A DNA stretch of 38,375 nucleotides, from contig CAJURF010000030.1 of assembly GCA_910588825.1 (NCBI GenBank), positions 1 to 38,375 of the forward strand. Reading direction: 5' to 3'. The position numbers and the translations under genes are program-made. This DNA comes from an uncultured Lachnospiraceae bacterium (GTDB lineage Bacteria > Bacillota > Clostridia > Lachnospirales > Lachnospiraceae). Shown here one piece after another: positions 1 to 6,629 of the stretch; position 1 is the stretch's first letter; every line of letters starts with the position of its first letter. The notes beneath the pieces are model-generated. The model was not told where the DNA came from and ran no database searches. It was given only the letters and a program-made list of their open reading frames with translations.

Positions 1-2
1 TT

Positions 3-398
3 TTATGACCCTTTATTTAAGTGCGCCTCAAAATCTACTTTATTTTTCACTCTTAATCCCCCTGGGCAATAAAATATATTTACTTTTTTCAATTCCGGTT
101 CCTTAAAATTCTGCTTAAGAGATTGTTCCACTTCCGGATTGTCTATGGGACTTGCGCCGACACAAAATGCAATCAGCTTCTTATCTGCCCATTTCTCTAT
201 ATTCTCTTTAAACCAGCCAAGCTTCTTGATGCTGCCTGCGCACGCCCAGCCGCCAAAGACAATCGCATCGTATGATTCCAGACTCCTTCTTTTCGCAGCT
301 GATAATTCAAGACAATCCGCCCCGGCTGCTTCTGCTATCCACCTGGCATACCGCTTTGTAAATCCTGTTTGCGAATTATAAATTACTATTGTTTTCAT
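3..398 (-). CDS. Flavodoxin-domain protein, short at the C-terminus
   Basis: The N-terminus has a flavodoxin-like FMN phosphate-binding loop (YNSQTGFTKRYA), followed by a beta-strand and FGGWACAGS, then FCVGASP, all typical of small clostridial flavodoxin-domain proteins that act as cytoplasmic FMN electron carriers or quinone/disulfide reductases. The ATG at 398 is chosen over an upstream TTG because GAGG lies 7 bases ahead of it. The reading frame ends after about 131 residues, whereas relatives I know are about 170. The last residues after FYCPGG do not look like the family, so the C-terminus may be truncated or frameshifted. The gene overlaps the 3' end of the upstream MarR gene by 23 bases, so the two are one operon and the MarR protein probably controls it. 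Confidence 0.75.
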   Translation of the reverse strand: MKTIVIYNSQTGFTKRYARWIAEAAGADCLELSAAKRRSLESYDAIVFGGWACAGSIKKLGWFKENIEKWADKKLIAFCVGASPIDNPEVEQSLKQNFKEPELKKVNIFYCPGGLRVKNKVDFEAHLNKGS

Positions 399-876
399 CT
401 GCAATCCTCTTTTCCAGATTTTCTATTCCTGCATACAACTTTGATAAAAGGATAAAAAGCGTTTCAATTTCTTCTTCCGTATAAACTTCAAAAAGATACC
501 TCAATTCCTTTTGATATCCTGAAAAATCATTTTGGAAAAAGCCGTTTACTTTTTCTGTTGGACAGATGCACATGGCTCTTGTATCATGCGGGCTTTGCTG
601 AATAGTAATAAATCCTTTTTTCTTTAAAACATCAGCTATCTTTTTCACATTCTGCCTTGAACACCCCAGCAGATTTCCCAGCTGGGTAAATGTCAACTGG
701 TCTTTTGACTGCCTGACGATTGATAATAACATAAACTGCTTTAACGATACCTCTGGAATGTGGTTGTCAAAAATTGTCTGCAGCCGATTTCCGGCAATGA
801 ATAATGTGCTGAAAACAGCCTTGCATTGATTTTCCGTAGTATTTGAAAATCTTGTAATTAAATCGTCTAAATTCAT
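376..876 (-). CDS. MarR-family transcriptional regulator
   Basis: A 166-residue winged-helix protein with the MarR layout: an N-terminal dimerisation helix, then FTQLGNLLGCSRQNVKKIADVLKKKG (quoted in parts: LGNLLGCSRQNVKKI as recognition region, VLKKKGFI as wing entry), and C-terminal helices (LYAGIENLEKRI). MarR proteins are dimeric repressors relieved by small phenolic or oxidising ligands. It is the first gene of an operon with the flavodoxin-domain gene, which it overlaps. A perfect 19-bp inverted repeat covers its promoter and ribosome-binding site, so autoregulation is very likely. The ligand is unknown. Confidence 0.88.
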   Translation of the reverse strand: MNLDDLITRFSNTTENQCKAVFSTLFIAGNRLQTIFDNHIPEVSLKQFMLLSIVRQSKDQLTFTQLGNLLGCSRQNVKKIADVLKKKGFITIQQSPHDTRAMCICPTEKVNGFFQNDFSGYQKELRYLFEVYTEEEIETLFILLSKLYAGIENLEKRIADENNSNL

Positions 877-885
877 GAATCGCTC

Positions 886-934
886 CTTATTAGTAACTTG
901 TTGCTTTTAAGTATAGCAACAAGTTACTAATAAG
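886..934 (-). promoter_or_regulatory. MarR operator: perfect 19-bp inverted repeat over promoter and RBS
   Basis: Arms 886-904 and 916-934 are exact reverse complements (core TTAGTAACTTGTTGC / GCAACAAGTTACTAA) around an 11-base spacer. On the minus strand a TATACT -10-like box lies in the spacer, and the arm nearer the gene runs into the AAGGAG ribosome-binding site. This fits a MarR dimer operator that blocks the gene's own promoter. In RNA it would also form a stem sequestering the ribosome-binding site. Confidence 0.75.
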
Positions 935-961
935 TCAAGGCCAAGGGATATAAAACGGGGT

Positions 962-1295
962 TCATGCCTCTGATTGCACGGCTGGAAGTCTGTTCTTTTC
1001 TCCCCACTCGCACATCTGGTCTAAAAGGGGAATAAGGGATTTCCCCCGCTCCGTTAAACTGTACTCAACTTTAGACGGGATTTGCGGGTATTTCTCTCTA
1101 TGTACCAGTTGATCAGCTTCTAATTCTTTGAACGTGGAACTCAGCGTTTTATAAGAAATCTCCCCAAATATATCTTTTCATTTCATTGAACCGGACAACT
1201 TTGAACTCTATCAAGGTATAAAGAACGGTCATCTTATATTTACCGTTTATCAAAGACAGGGTATAGCTGAAGCCTGTATCACTGAGGCATTCTTG
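962..1295 (-). pseudogene. HxlR-family regulator, frameshifted and missing its start
   Basis: The minus strand encodes nearly a whole HxlR winged-helix regulator in two frames. The first part reads TLSLINGKYKMTVLYTLIEF then VVRFNEMKRYI. The second reads GEISYKTLSS, FKELEADQL, KVEYSLTERGKSLIPLLDQM and CEWGEKNR. Removing one A/T base from the run at 1166-1168 joins the parts perfectly as RYIGEISYKTL, so this is a single-base insertion. Upstream, the frame hits a stop at 1296-1298 with no ATG before the conserved ECLSDTG, so the start is also lost. It is divergent from the flavoprotein gene at 1355, the usual arrangement for HxlR regulators and their oxidoreductase targets. Confidence 0.8.
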
Positions 1296-1354
1296 CTAAA
1301 ATGATACTATCAAGTGCGGGTAAAGTCAATCCCGCAAAACAGGAGGGAATTATC

Positions 1355-1645
1355 ATGAGTAAAAAAATTGTTATTCTCAATGGCAGTCCACGTAAAAAAG
1401 GAAATACTTCTGCGCTGGTCAGGGCGTTTACCCAGGGTACAGAGAGTTCCGGTCATACTGTAGCAAAATTTTTCCTGGACAGCATGAATATCCACGGATG
1501 CAAAGGGTGTTTTGGCGGCCACAGCAACAGAGAGTGTCCATGCGTCCAGCAGAATGATATGAACAAAATTTATCCAGCGGTGAGGGAATGCGGCGTAATT
1601 GTGTTTGCCAGCTCTTCGGTACATCTTCCTGTAATAAATGGCTGA
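1355..1645 (+). pseudogene. NADPH-dependent FMN reductase / iron-sulfur flavoprotein, truncated
   Basis: The first ~85 residues are clearly an FMN-reductase-like flavoprotein: KIVILNGSPRKKGNTSALV (FMN phosphate loop) and the HGCKGCFGG cysteine motif with a later CPC pair, as in iron-sulfur flavoproteins. The ATG at 1355 follows AGGAGG by 8 bases, so the longer upstream frame is rejected. The family normally continues past VFASP with an aromatic FMN-contact loop and about 80-100 more residues. Here homology stops at VFAS (about 1613) and the next bases belong to a PIN gene on the other strand. The gene is therefore a 3'-deleted remnant, probably inactive. Confidence 0.8.
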
Positions 1646-1682
1646 CAACCGAGGTATCTAAATATACCTTTAATTTCCGCAT
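1616..1682 (-). pseudogene. N-terminal stub of a PIN-domain (VapC-like) protein
   Basis: Reading from 1682 the minus strand gives MRKLKVYLDTSVVSHLLQED, the first strand and first catalytic Asp (YLDTSV) of PIN-domain RNases/toxins of the kind often found in Lachnospiraceae. After EDVP the frame runs antisense through the flavoprotein gene and no longer resembles PIN. A GGGGTGATG ribosome-binding region precedes the ATG and overlaps the GNAT stop at 1689-1691. Only about 22 of an expected ~150 residues remain, so it cannot be active. Confidence 0.65.
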
Positions 1683-1688
1683 ATAGCA

Positions 1689-2153
1689 TCACCCCGCATA
1701 TTTTTCAAAAAACACAAACTGCAGCTCATTATTAACCTCTTTACGTTTAAATATCCTGTACCCCATTTTCTGATAAAATTTGATATTTTTTTCGCTTCTC
1801 GTACTTGTAAAAAGCTCATACCTCTTCTGGGGAAAATATCGTTCCATTTCATTTAAAAGCATCGTTCCATACCCACGGCATCGGTGCTGTGGATGAACCA
1901 TTAATTTTCCGATATATACCGTGCCGTTATCCTCTTTTGCCCGCACCGAACCAATAATATTTCCATCATGATCCAGCATTTTAAGAATAACTCCCGCTTT
2001 ATGCTCATCAATCAATTCCTCCAGCGTTTGTCTCAATGGCGGTATATTTCTATCCCCAAACAAATCCGCCTCACTTTGATACGAAAGGTACTGCAGCCGC
2101 AAAATTTCCCGCAGATCCTCAACATCCGCTTTGTAGATCGTTTTCTCCATCAT
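1689..2153 (-). CDS. GNAT-family N-acetyltransferase
   Basis: A 154-residue GNAT protein. Motif A is visible as YIGKLMVHPQHRCRGYGTML (beta4 followed by the HRCRGYG acetyl-CoA pyrophosphate loop), and motif B as KFYQKMGYRIF. The substrate cannot be predicted; relatives acetylate small amines or N-termini using acetyl-CoA in the cytoplasm. Its ATG sits inside the ATGATG that overlaps the stop codon of the upstream AAA/PD-(D/E)XK gene, so the two are translationally coupled. Length is normal and the gene looks intact. Confidence 0.85.
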   Translation of the reverse strand: MMEKTIYKADVEDLREILRLQYLSYQSEADLFGDRNIPPLRQTLEELIDEHKAGVILKMLDHDGNIIGSVRAKEDNGTVYIGKLMVHPQHRCRGYGTMLLNEMERYFPQKRYELFTSTRSEKNIKFYQKMGYRIFKRKEVNNELQFVFFEKYAG

Positions 2154-3862
2154 GAAAGATTCCCCCCACTCCTGTGCTCTGCAAAAACAACCTCACAGTC
2201 CTTCCGGTAAAACGCTGCCCCGTAACAGCCGATTTCCTGATACCCCTCTGCGCGCAGTTCCTCGGCATATTTCCTGTCATGAATCTGCCGAAGCGCCTTC
2301 CTGGCATCTGCCTCCAGTCTGTCAACAGAATCCGAAACCTTGATTTCCAAGACAAATGCCCGCCCCCTAAGAGAAGGACTTTTCACCACAATGTCAGAGC
2401 GCCCGCCGCCTGATTCCCGGTTGGATTTTACCAGATAATCCTGGCTCTGGCTCAATATCCCCGCAAGGAATCCATGATAGAAATTTTCCGCACTGTCAAA
2501 AAAGCTGATGGTGTCAAAGAGCTGTCTGTTCAGGATATCCCCCACTTTCTCTGCGTTTCCTTCCTCCATTGCACCGTATAAATCCTGAAAATTCTCTTTT
2601 TCTATCCTGTTGCGGAACCAGGTCAAAATGGTGTCTTCGTAAATGGTGGCCACTTCTGTATTGGGAATACGCACCTTCAAAAAAATATGTCTTTCCTGAA
2701 AATATTCCTTCTCCTTCGTCAAATACCCGGTAAAATAAAGAAAATTCCACAGATTCTCCCCCTGGCTGTGTATGTCTTCATACGTAACCTCCTCATGCAC
2801 CTGGACATCCAGTGTGCCGCCATTCACCAATGTCTCTATCTGGCTTTTTGTCCCCCGGTCCGCCCTCTCAATCATCTCTCTTATGATATCATTGGAGCTG
2901 GTATGAATCCAGTATGGGCGGGGAAACGCGTCAATATCTGTATACAGATCAGACAAAAATTTTATCACACTCCAGGGATTATAAATCTCCACATTGCCAA
3001 ATGTATACCCGTCATACCACTCTCTCATGGTGGGAAAACGGCTCTCCACACCATAATACCTCATCATCTGCAGTACATCCCGCTCAGTAAATCCAAAATA
3101 CTCACTATACTTTTTATCAAGCACAGAAATCACATTCAAATGGTTTAACCCGGTGAAAATACTTTCCTTTGATATCTTCATACATCCGGTAATTACCGCA
3201 GACTGTAGATACTCGTTGGTTTTCAGTGCTGATTCAAAAAGAGAGCGGACAAAATTCACTGTGTTCTCATAAAAACCTCCAAAATAAGCATTTTCCAGGG
3301 GAACATCATATTCATCGATCAGCATTACAGTCTTTTTCCCAGTCACTTCATAAATGCACCTGCTCAAGAATTTCAATGAGCCCGAATACTCATCACATCC
3401 CGCTTCCCCATCTGTAATTTTCTGAAATTTCCTCTTCTCATTTTCAGAAAGCAGAGGACTTTTCAACAGTTCTCTGTGCCGTCCAAATTCCGACGCAATT
3501 TCTTCCCTCATCTTATAATAGGATGACTGGAATGTGTCTTGTTTCGATGATTTCAAAGTAAGATTAATCACTGGATAAGAGGCCATCTGTCCCGTATATT
3601 CCTCTCCCGCCTCCGCAATCTCCAAACCTTGGAATAGCTTTCTGCGTTCAGCATTGTCCCCGTTTACCGTATCTTCGAAAAAGTATCGGAGCATGCTTAA
3701 GTTTAATGTCTTCACAAACCGTCTGGGACGGGTGAATAAGTTTACCTTTCCTTTCAGATCCAGCAGTTCTTTGATAAACATTGTCTTATCTACATAATAA
3801 TAGCCCGAATTGATCATATCGGCAAAATCGTCCACTCCGATGGGTAATGCTTTCTTTGCCAT
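2150..3862 (-). CDS. AAA-ATPase-like protein with C-terminal PD-(D/E)XK nuclease domain
   Basis: A 570-residue member of a family very common in Lachnospiraceae and Bacteroidetes. The N-terminus (LPIGVDDFADMI, YYYVDKT) leads to the P-loop region FTRPRRFVKTLNLSML, then Walker B-like VMLIDEYDVPLENA. The C-terminal domain has GRSDIVV then FVLEIKV, the Asp and Glu-x-Lys of a PD-(D/E)XK nuclease fold, and ends CYGAAFYRKDCEVVF. Start 3862 follows GAGGAGG. The P-loop position normally occupied by Gly before Lys-Thr (RRFGKT) is Val at residue 50 (GTG at 3713-3715), which may weaken nucleotide binding. Function is unknown; proposed roles are defence or mobile-element related. It is coupled to the GNAT gene. 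Confidence 0.85.
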   Translation of the reverse strand: MAKKALPIGVDDFADMINSGYYYVDKTMFIKELLDLKGKVNLFTRPRRFVKTLNLSMLRYFFEDTVNGDNAERRKLFQGLEIAEAGEEYTGQMASYPVINLTLKSSKQDTFQSSYYKMREEIASEFGRHRELLKSPLLSENEKRKFQKITDGEAGCDEYSGSLKFLSRCIYEVTGKKTVMLIDEYDVPLENAYFGGFYENTVNFVRSLFESALKTNEYLQSAVITGCMKISKESIFTGLNHLNVISVLDKKYSEYFGFTERDVLQMMRYYGVESRFPTMREWYDGYTFGNVEIYNPWSVIKFLSDLYTDIDAFPRPYWIHTSSNDIIREMIERADRGTKSQIETLVNGGTLDVQVHEEVTYEDIHSQGENLWNFLYFTGYLTKEKEYFQERHIFLKVRIPNTEVATIYEDTILTWFRNRIEKENFQDLYGAMEEGNAEKVGDILNRQLFDTISFFDSAENFYHGFLAGILSQSQDYLVKSNRESGGGRSDIVVKSPSLRGRAFVLEIKVSDSVDRLEADARKALRQIHDRKYAEELRAEGYQEIGCYGAAFYRKDCEVVFAEHRSGGNLS

Positions 3863-3992
3863 GCCCCTGCCTCCTCATTTTCTATGCTGAAACAATTAAT
3901 GCTATTTTATCAAAAGATAATCGAATACGGCAAAATTTCATTTTCCCCACAGATATTTTCAAACCTGCTTAAATGAGGTATCTTATGTAACA

Positions 3993-4314
3993 CTATATAA
4001 CCTTATTCAGTGCAGAAAACTTGCTCTTAACACTGATGTGATTATCGCAGACAATCTTTTCCATCCACTCCCTGTCTGTATCTCGATATGGATCTTTCCA
4101 AAAACGTCTAATGAATTTTGCCACCTGGCTCCGAAACGTCCAGTTTAATTCTGATACAGCATTAACAGAGTCAAAATCTTTAGCTGTCTGTAACGCATCA
4201 ACTATAACTCTGTTCATAAATAAATACTCCATCTTCAAAAAATTCAAACAAAATACTCTGCAGATTGGCTCGGTAAAAATGTATCACTGCGTTAGTATCT
4301 AAAGAGGCTCTCAA
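3993..4314 (-). pseudogene. PIN-like toxin gene with internal deletion/frameshift, third gene of XRE-ImmA cassette
   Basis: From a TTG at 4314 that overlaps the ImmA stop (TTGA), with a G-run ribosome-binding site 8 bases upstream, the frame encodes SLDTNAVIHFYRANLQSILF and FEFFEDGVFIYEQ, which resembles the first strand and Asp of a PIN-like domain. It stops about 35 residues in. A different frame (84 codons, 4247-3993) then carries LNWTFRSQVAKFIRRFWKDP and KFSALNKVI, which looks like the C-terminus of a larger protein. I infer one gene that lost its middle and its frame. XRE-ImmA-PIN-like cassettes are known toxin-antitoxin-like sets. The family assignment of the C-terminal part is not certain. 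Confidence 0.5.
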
Positions 4315-5138
4315 TCTTCAAGCCCCCCTATCAATTCCTCAAGGTCATCTTCGGTCTGGGTGTGGCGGGTGTGGCTGATCAGCTTATCCCTCACATCTTC
4401 TGCAGTAAGTCTATAACATGCCAGTGCCTTTTCAAGCGTTTCCAATGGAATCGCTCTGTGGTTATAATTATATATAACATACTCCAGAAATTCATAAGGT
4501 ATACTGATTTCCTTCGTGACTTCGTTCAGCCTGCTGTTACCGCCAACATTCCGCAGAAGATTCCCAACACGAGTTTCATTCCGTTCATTATCAATCCTTA
4601 TTCTCCCCGCGCTGTCAATCTTCCCAAGATTCTCCAGTCTATTCAATGCCATTTCAAAACTTACCTGAAACTCAGACATAATTCTTGCAATATCCATTGC
4701 CGTCAGTCCGTTCTGAACTAAATCCTCCAGTTCCAAATCAAGAAACTTTCCCACCTTATCTTCTGGCATTAACAAACATGCTGCAAAATAGTTTGCTTCC
4801 TGCTCTTTTGCATCAGTACTTTTTTCCGCAATCGTAGCCGCGTCATCGACAAACGAAACAGCTTCCTGAAAATGCAGTATAATATGACCGATTTCATGCG
4901 CCAGGGTAAAGATTTCTCTTGATAAACGGCTGCATGAATTCGTAAAGATAACTGTATCTTTTTCTTTCTTCATTGCAAAGCCCAGAACCCCATTCTCACC
5001 AAGCGGGTATCTCAGAAGCTTATATCCACATCTTTCACACTCTTTGAATAAGTCGATAATACCGTACTTGCTGCACCTGCATACTTCGCGGAAAGCCTCA
5101 GCTTCACTCCATATTTCTCTTTTTCTGCCGCTCTGCAT
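4311..5138 (-). CDS. ImmA/IrrE-family metallo-endopeptidase
   Basis: A 275-residue protein with the Zn-binding HEXXH motif in FTLAHEIGHIILHF and downstream KEQEANYFAACLLMPED, the third ligand and LLMP element of ImmA/IrrE peptidases. These proteases cleave an adjacent XRE-type repressor to induce mobile or stress genes. The N-terminus has a Cys pair (CRCSKYG, ECERCGYK). The C-terminal third (after residue ~190) is an extra region of unknown role. Start 5138 is preceded by AAAGGAG. It lies 11 bases downstream of the XRE gene and overlaps the broken PIN-like gene, forming one operon. Confidence 0.88.
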   Translation of the reverse strand: MQSGRKREIWSEAEAFREVCRCSKYGIIDLFKECERCGYKLLRYPLGENGVLGFAMKKEKDTVIFTNSCSRLSREIFTLAHEIGHIILHFQEAVSFVDDAATIAEKSTDAKEQEANYFAACLLMPEDKVGKFLDLELEDLVQNGLTAMDIARIMSEFQVSFEMALNRLENLGKIDSAGRIRIDNERNETRVGNLLRNVGGNSRLNEVTKEISIPYEFLEYVIYNYNHRAIPLETLEKALACYRLTAEDVRDKLISHTRHTQTEDDLEELIGGLED

Positions 5139-5149
5139 AACTTTCTCCT

Positions 5150-5482
5150 TTAAAAATCCTTTTTACGCTGCAGCTTTGTATACAAATTTTTATTAGCATA
5201 GAAAAAATTCAACATATCAAATATTTCCTCTGAAGATGTTTTTTCGGCCCCAGCTCTGTAAACAGCAGCAGGCGTCTCGTCCAGTACTTTTGTAATATCG
5301 CCCACTGATACCTCTAATATCTTTGCAATCTGGGAGAGTACTTCAAGTGTAATACTATTAACCCCGCCCTCAATACGGGCGTATTTCTGCCTGCTGATTC
5401 CAATCTGACTGGCAACTTGTTCCTGGGTAAAATTTTTAGCATTCCTTAATTCTTTCACACGGTTTCCCAATAATGCGTTCAT
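5150..5482 (-). CDS. XRE-family HTH regulator paired with ImmA
   Basis: About 110 residues. The N-terminal half is a classic lambda-repressor-like HTH: LGNRVKELRNAKNFTQEQVA then IGISRQKYARIEGG and LSQIAKILEVSVGDI. The C-terminal part (EEIFDMLNFFYANKNLYTKL) is a short helical tail. The ATG at 5482 is preferred to the GTG at 5488 because GGAGGGG lies about 6 bases before it. It probably represses its own promoter and is likely cleaved by the adjacent ImmA peptidase, or else acts as the antitoxin of the cassette. Confidence 0.88.
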   Translation of the reverse strand: MNALLGNRVKELRNAKNFTQEQVASQIGISRQKYARIEGGVNSITLEVLSQIAKILEVSVGDITKVLDETPAAVYRAGAEKTSSEEIFDMLNFFYANKNLYTKLQRKKDF

Positions 5483-5512
5483 GAGCACCCCTCCACTTCC
5501 GTATATTATCTT

Positions 5513-5540
5513 ATTTTATCATTAAATTATGCAATGTCAA
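5513..5540 (-). promoter_or_regulatory. Promoter of the XRE-ImmA operon
   Basis: On the minus strand TTGACA (5535-5540) and TAAAAT (5513-5518) are separated by 16 bases. AATGTCA repeats (5533-5539 and 5547-5553) overlap or precede the -35 box and are candidate half-sites for the XRE protein. Confidence 0.65.
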
Positions 5541-5668
5541 GAATAAATGTCATTGTTTTGTAATATGCGGTGCAATCAATGTTATGCTTTTATAACAATC
5601 CTTTGGAGCTATCTTGCAGCACATAGTCAAATATCTGACTAAAATCCAAAAAACACAAAAATAAACAG

Positions 5669-5697
5669 TTGACAGCCTCCCCAAAAAAGTATATACT
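5669..5697 (+). promoter_or_regulatory. Consensus sigma-A promoter of the urease operon
   Basis: TTGACA (5669-5674) and TATACT (5692-5697) have an ideal 17-base spacer. Transcription would begin near 5704, about 140 bases before ureA. The only strong promoter seen upstream of ureA is this one; it is followed by a terminator hairpin in the leader, so control is probably after initiation. The rest of the 5483-5668 gap shows no gene. Confidence 0.8.
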
Positions 5698-5731
5698 GTG
5701 AAACCGTAAATAAATTCCCTGCAGGGATTTC

Positions 5732-5772
5732 AGGCAGACAAAGAAGTCTACAGATTCTTTGTCTGCCTTTTT
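5732..5772 (+). terminator. Intrinsic terminator / attenuator in the urease leader
   Basis: Arms 5732-5745 and 5755-5768 form a perfect 14-bp stem (AGGCAGACAAAGAA with its complement) with a 9-base loop, followed by a T-run (5768-5772). It lies between the promoter and ureA, so it would stop most transcripts unless an antiterminator forms. The loop contains CTACAG, complementary to CTGTAG at 5810-5815. Just upstream, CCCTGCAGGG (5717-5726) can form a small alternative hairpin. I recognise no known riboswitch class. Confidence 0.75.
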
Positions 5773-5784
5773 GCTGTATAAAAA

Positions 5785-5817
5785 TCCTACAGAAGCTGTA
5801 TGTAAAAAACTGTAGGA
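5785..5817 (+). promoter_or_regulatory. Second leader hairpin before ureA
   Basis: TCCTACAG (5785-5792) pairs with CTGTAGGA (5810-5817) around a 17-base loop. The right arm could instead pair with the CTACAG in the loop of the preceding terminator, giving mutually exclusive structures. It ends 12 bases before the AAGGAGG ribosome-binding site of ureA. Confidence 0.5.
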
Positions 5818-5843
5818 AAATAATCAACAAGGAGGCGCAGAAC

Positions 5844-6146
5844 ATGCGGATCAATCCAAAAGAACAGGAAAAGCTCATGCTTCACATGGCCGGAAACCTG
5901 GCAAAGGAGCGGAAAGGGCGGGGCCTGAAGCTGAATTATACAGAAGCCCTTGCCTACATCAGTTCAGAGCTGTTGGAACTGGCCAGGGACGGAAAAACCG
6001 TCGTGGAACTGATGCAGCTGGGAACGAAAATCCTCACCGGCGAAGATGTAATGGACGGCGTTGGGGACATGATTGAAGAAGTACAGGTGGAAGCAACCTT
6101 CCCCGACGGAACCAAGCTGGTAACTGTACATAATCCCATTCACTAA
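5844..6146 (+). CDS. ureA: Urease gamma subunit UreA
   Basis: A 100-residue small structural subunit of urease, which hydrolyses urea to ammonia and carbamate in the cytoplasm. Family hallmarks are the N-terminal KEQEKLMLHMAGNLAKER, LNYTEALAYIS, and the C-terminal VQVEATFPDGTKLVTVHNPI. Length equals the family norm (100). AAGGAGG precedes the ATG. It is the first gene of the ureABC-I-EFGD operon. UreA and UreB are separate here, as in most bacteria, not fused as in Helicobacter. Confidence 0.98.
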   Translation: MRINPKEQEKLMLHMAGNLAKERKGRGLKLNYTEALAYISSELLELARDGKTVVELMQLGTKILTGEDVMDGVGDMIEEVQVEATFPDGTKLVTVHNPIH

Positions 6147-6179
6147 AAGCATCTGTAAGCGAAACAAGGAGGAATTCAT

Positions 6180-6542
6180 ATGAAAATCGGCGAAATCATC
6201 CCTGCGGACCGGGACATTGTTCTGAACGAGGGCAGAGAAACCATAACGCTTCTGGTGGCAAATAAAGGGGACCGCCCCGTTCAGGTGGGCTCACACTATC
6301 ACTTTTTCGAGACAAACAAATGTCTGTCTTTTGACCGGGAACAGGCATACGGCTACCGTCTGGATATCCCTTCCGGAACTTGTGTCCGCTTCGAACCCGG
6401 CGAGGAAAAAGAGATTCAGCTCACCCAAATCGGCGGCAGAAAACGGGTATTCGGACTTAACGATTTGACCTGTGCCGCCGCATCCGGTGATACCCGGGCG
6501 GCATCTGTAAAGCGGGCTGAATTAAAAGGGTTCCTGGATTAA
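6180..6542 (+). CDS. ureB: Urease beta subunit UreB
   Basis: A 120-residue beta subunit with the diagnostic GDRPVQVGSHYHFFETN, FDREQAYGYRLDIPSGT and VRFEPGEEKEIQLTQIGG stretches. It packs against the alpha subunit in the (alpha-beta-gamma)3 enzyme and contributes no metal ligands. An AAGGAGG site precedes the ATG. The gap to ureA is 33 bases. The following 87-base gap to ureC is longer than usual for this operon and shows no clear terminator. Confidence 0.97.
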   Translation: MKIGEIIPADRDIVLNEGRETITLLVANKGDRPVQVGSHYHFFETNKCLSFDREQAYGYRLDIPSGTCVRFEPGEEKEIQLTQIGGRKRVFGLNDLTCAAASGDTRAASVKRAELKGFLD

Positions 6543-6629
6543 GGAGCTGTACGGAAACAACTGACAGTTTATAACAGTTCCACCACATTTATTAAATTTT
6601 CAAATATGTTTTTTTAAGAGGAGAAAATT

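Noticed and set aside
5700..5843. Known riboswitch in the urease leader
   Set aside because: I could not match the leader to the conserved cores of guanidine (ykkC), NiCo, preQ1 or other classes I can recall; only hairpins and a terminator are supported.
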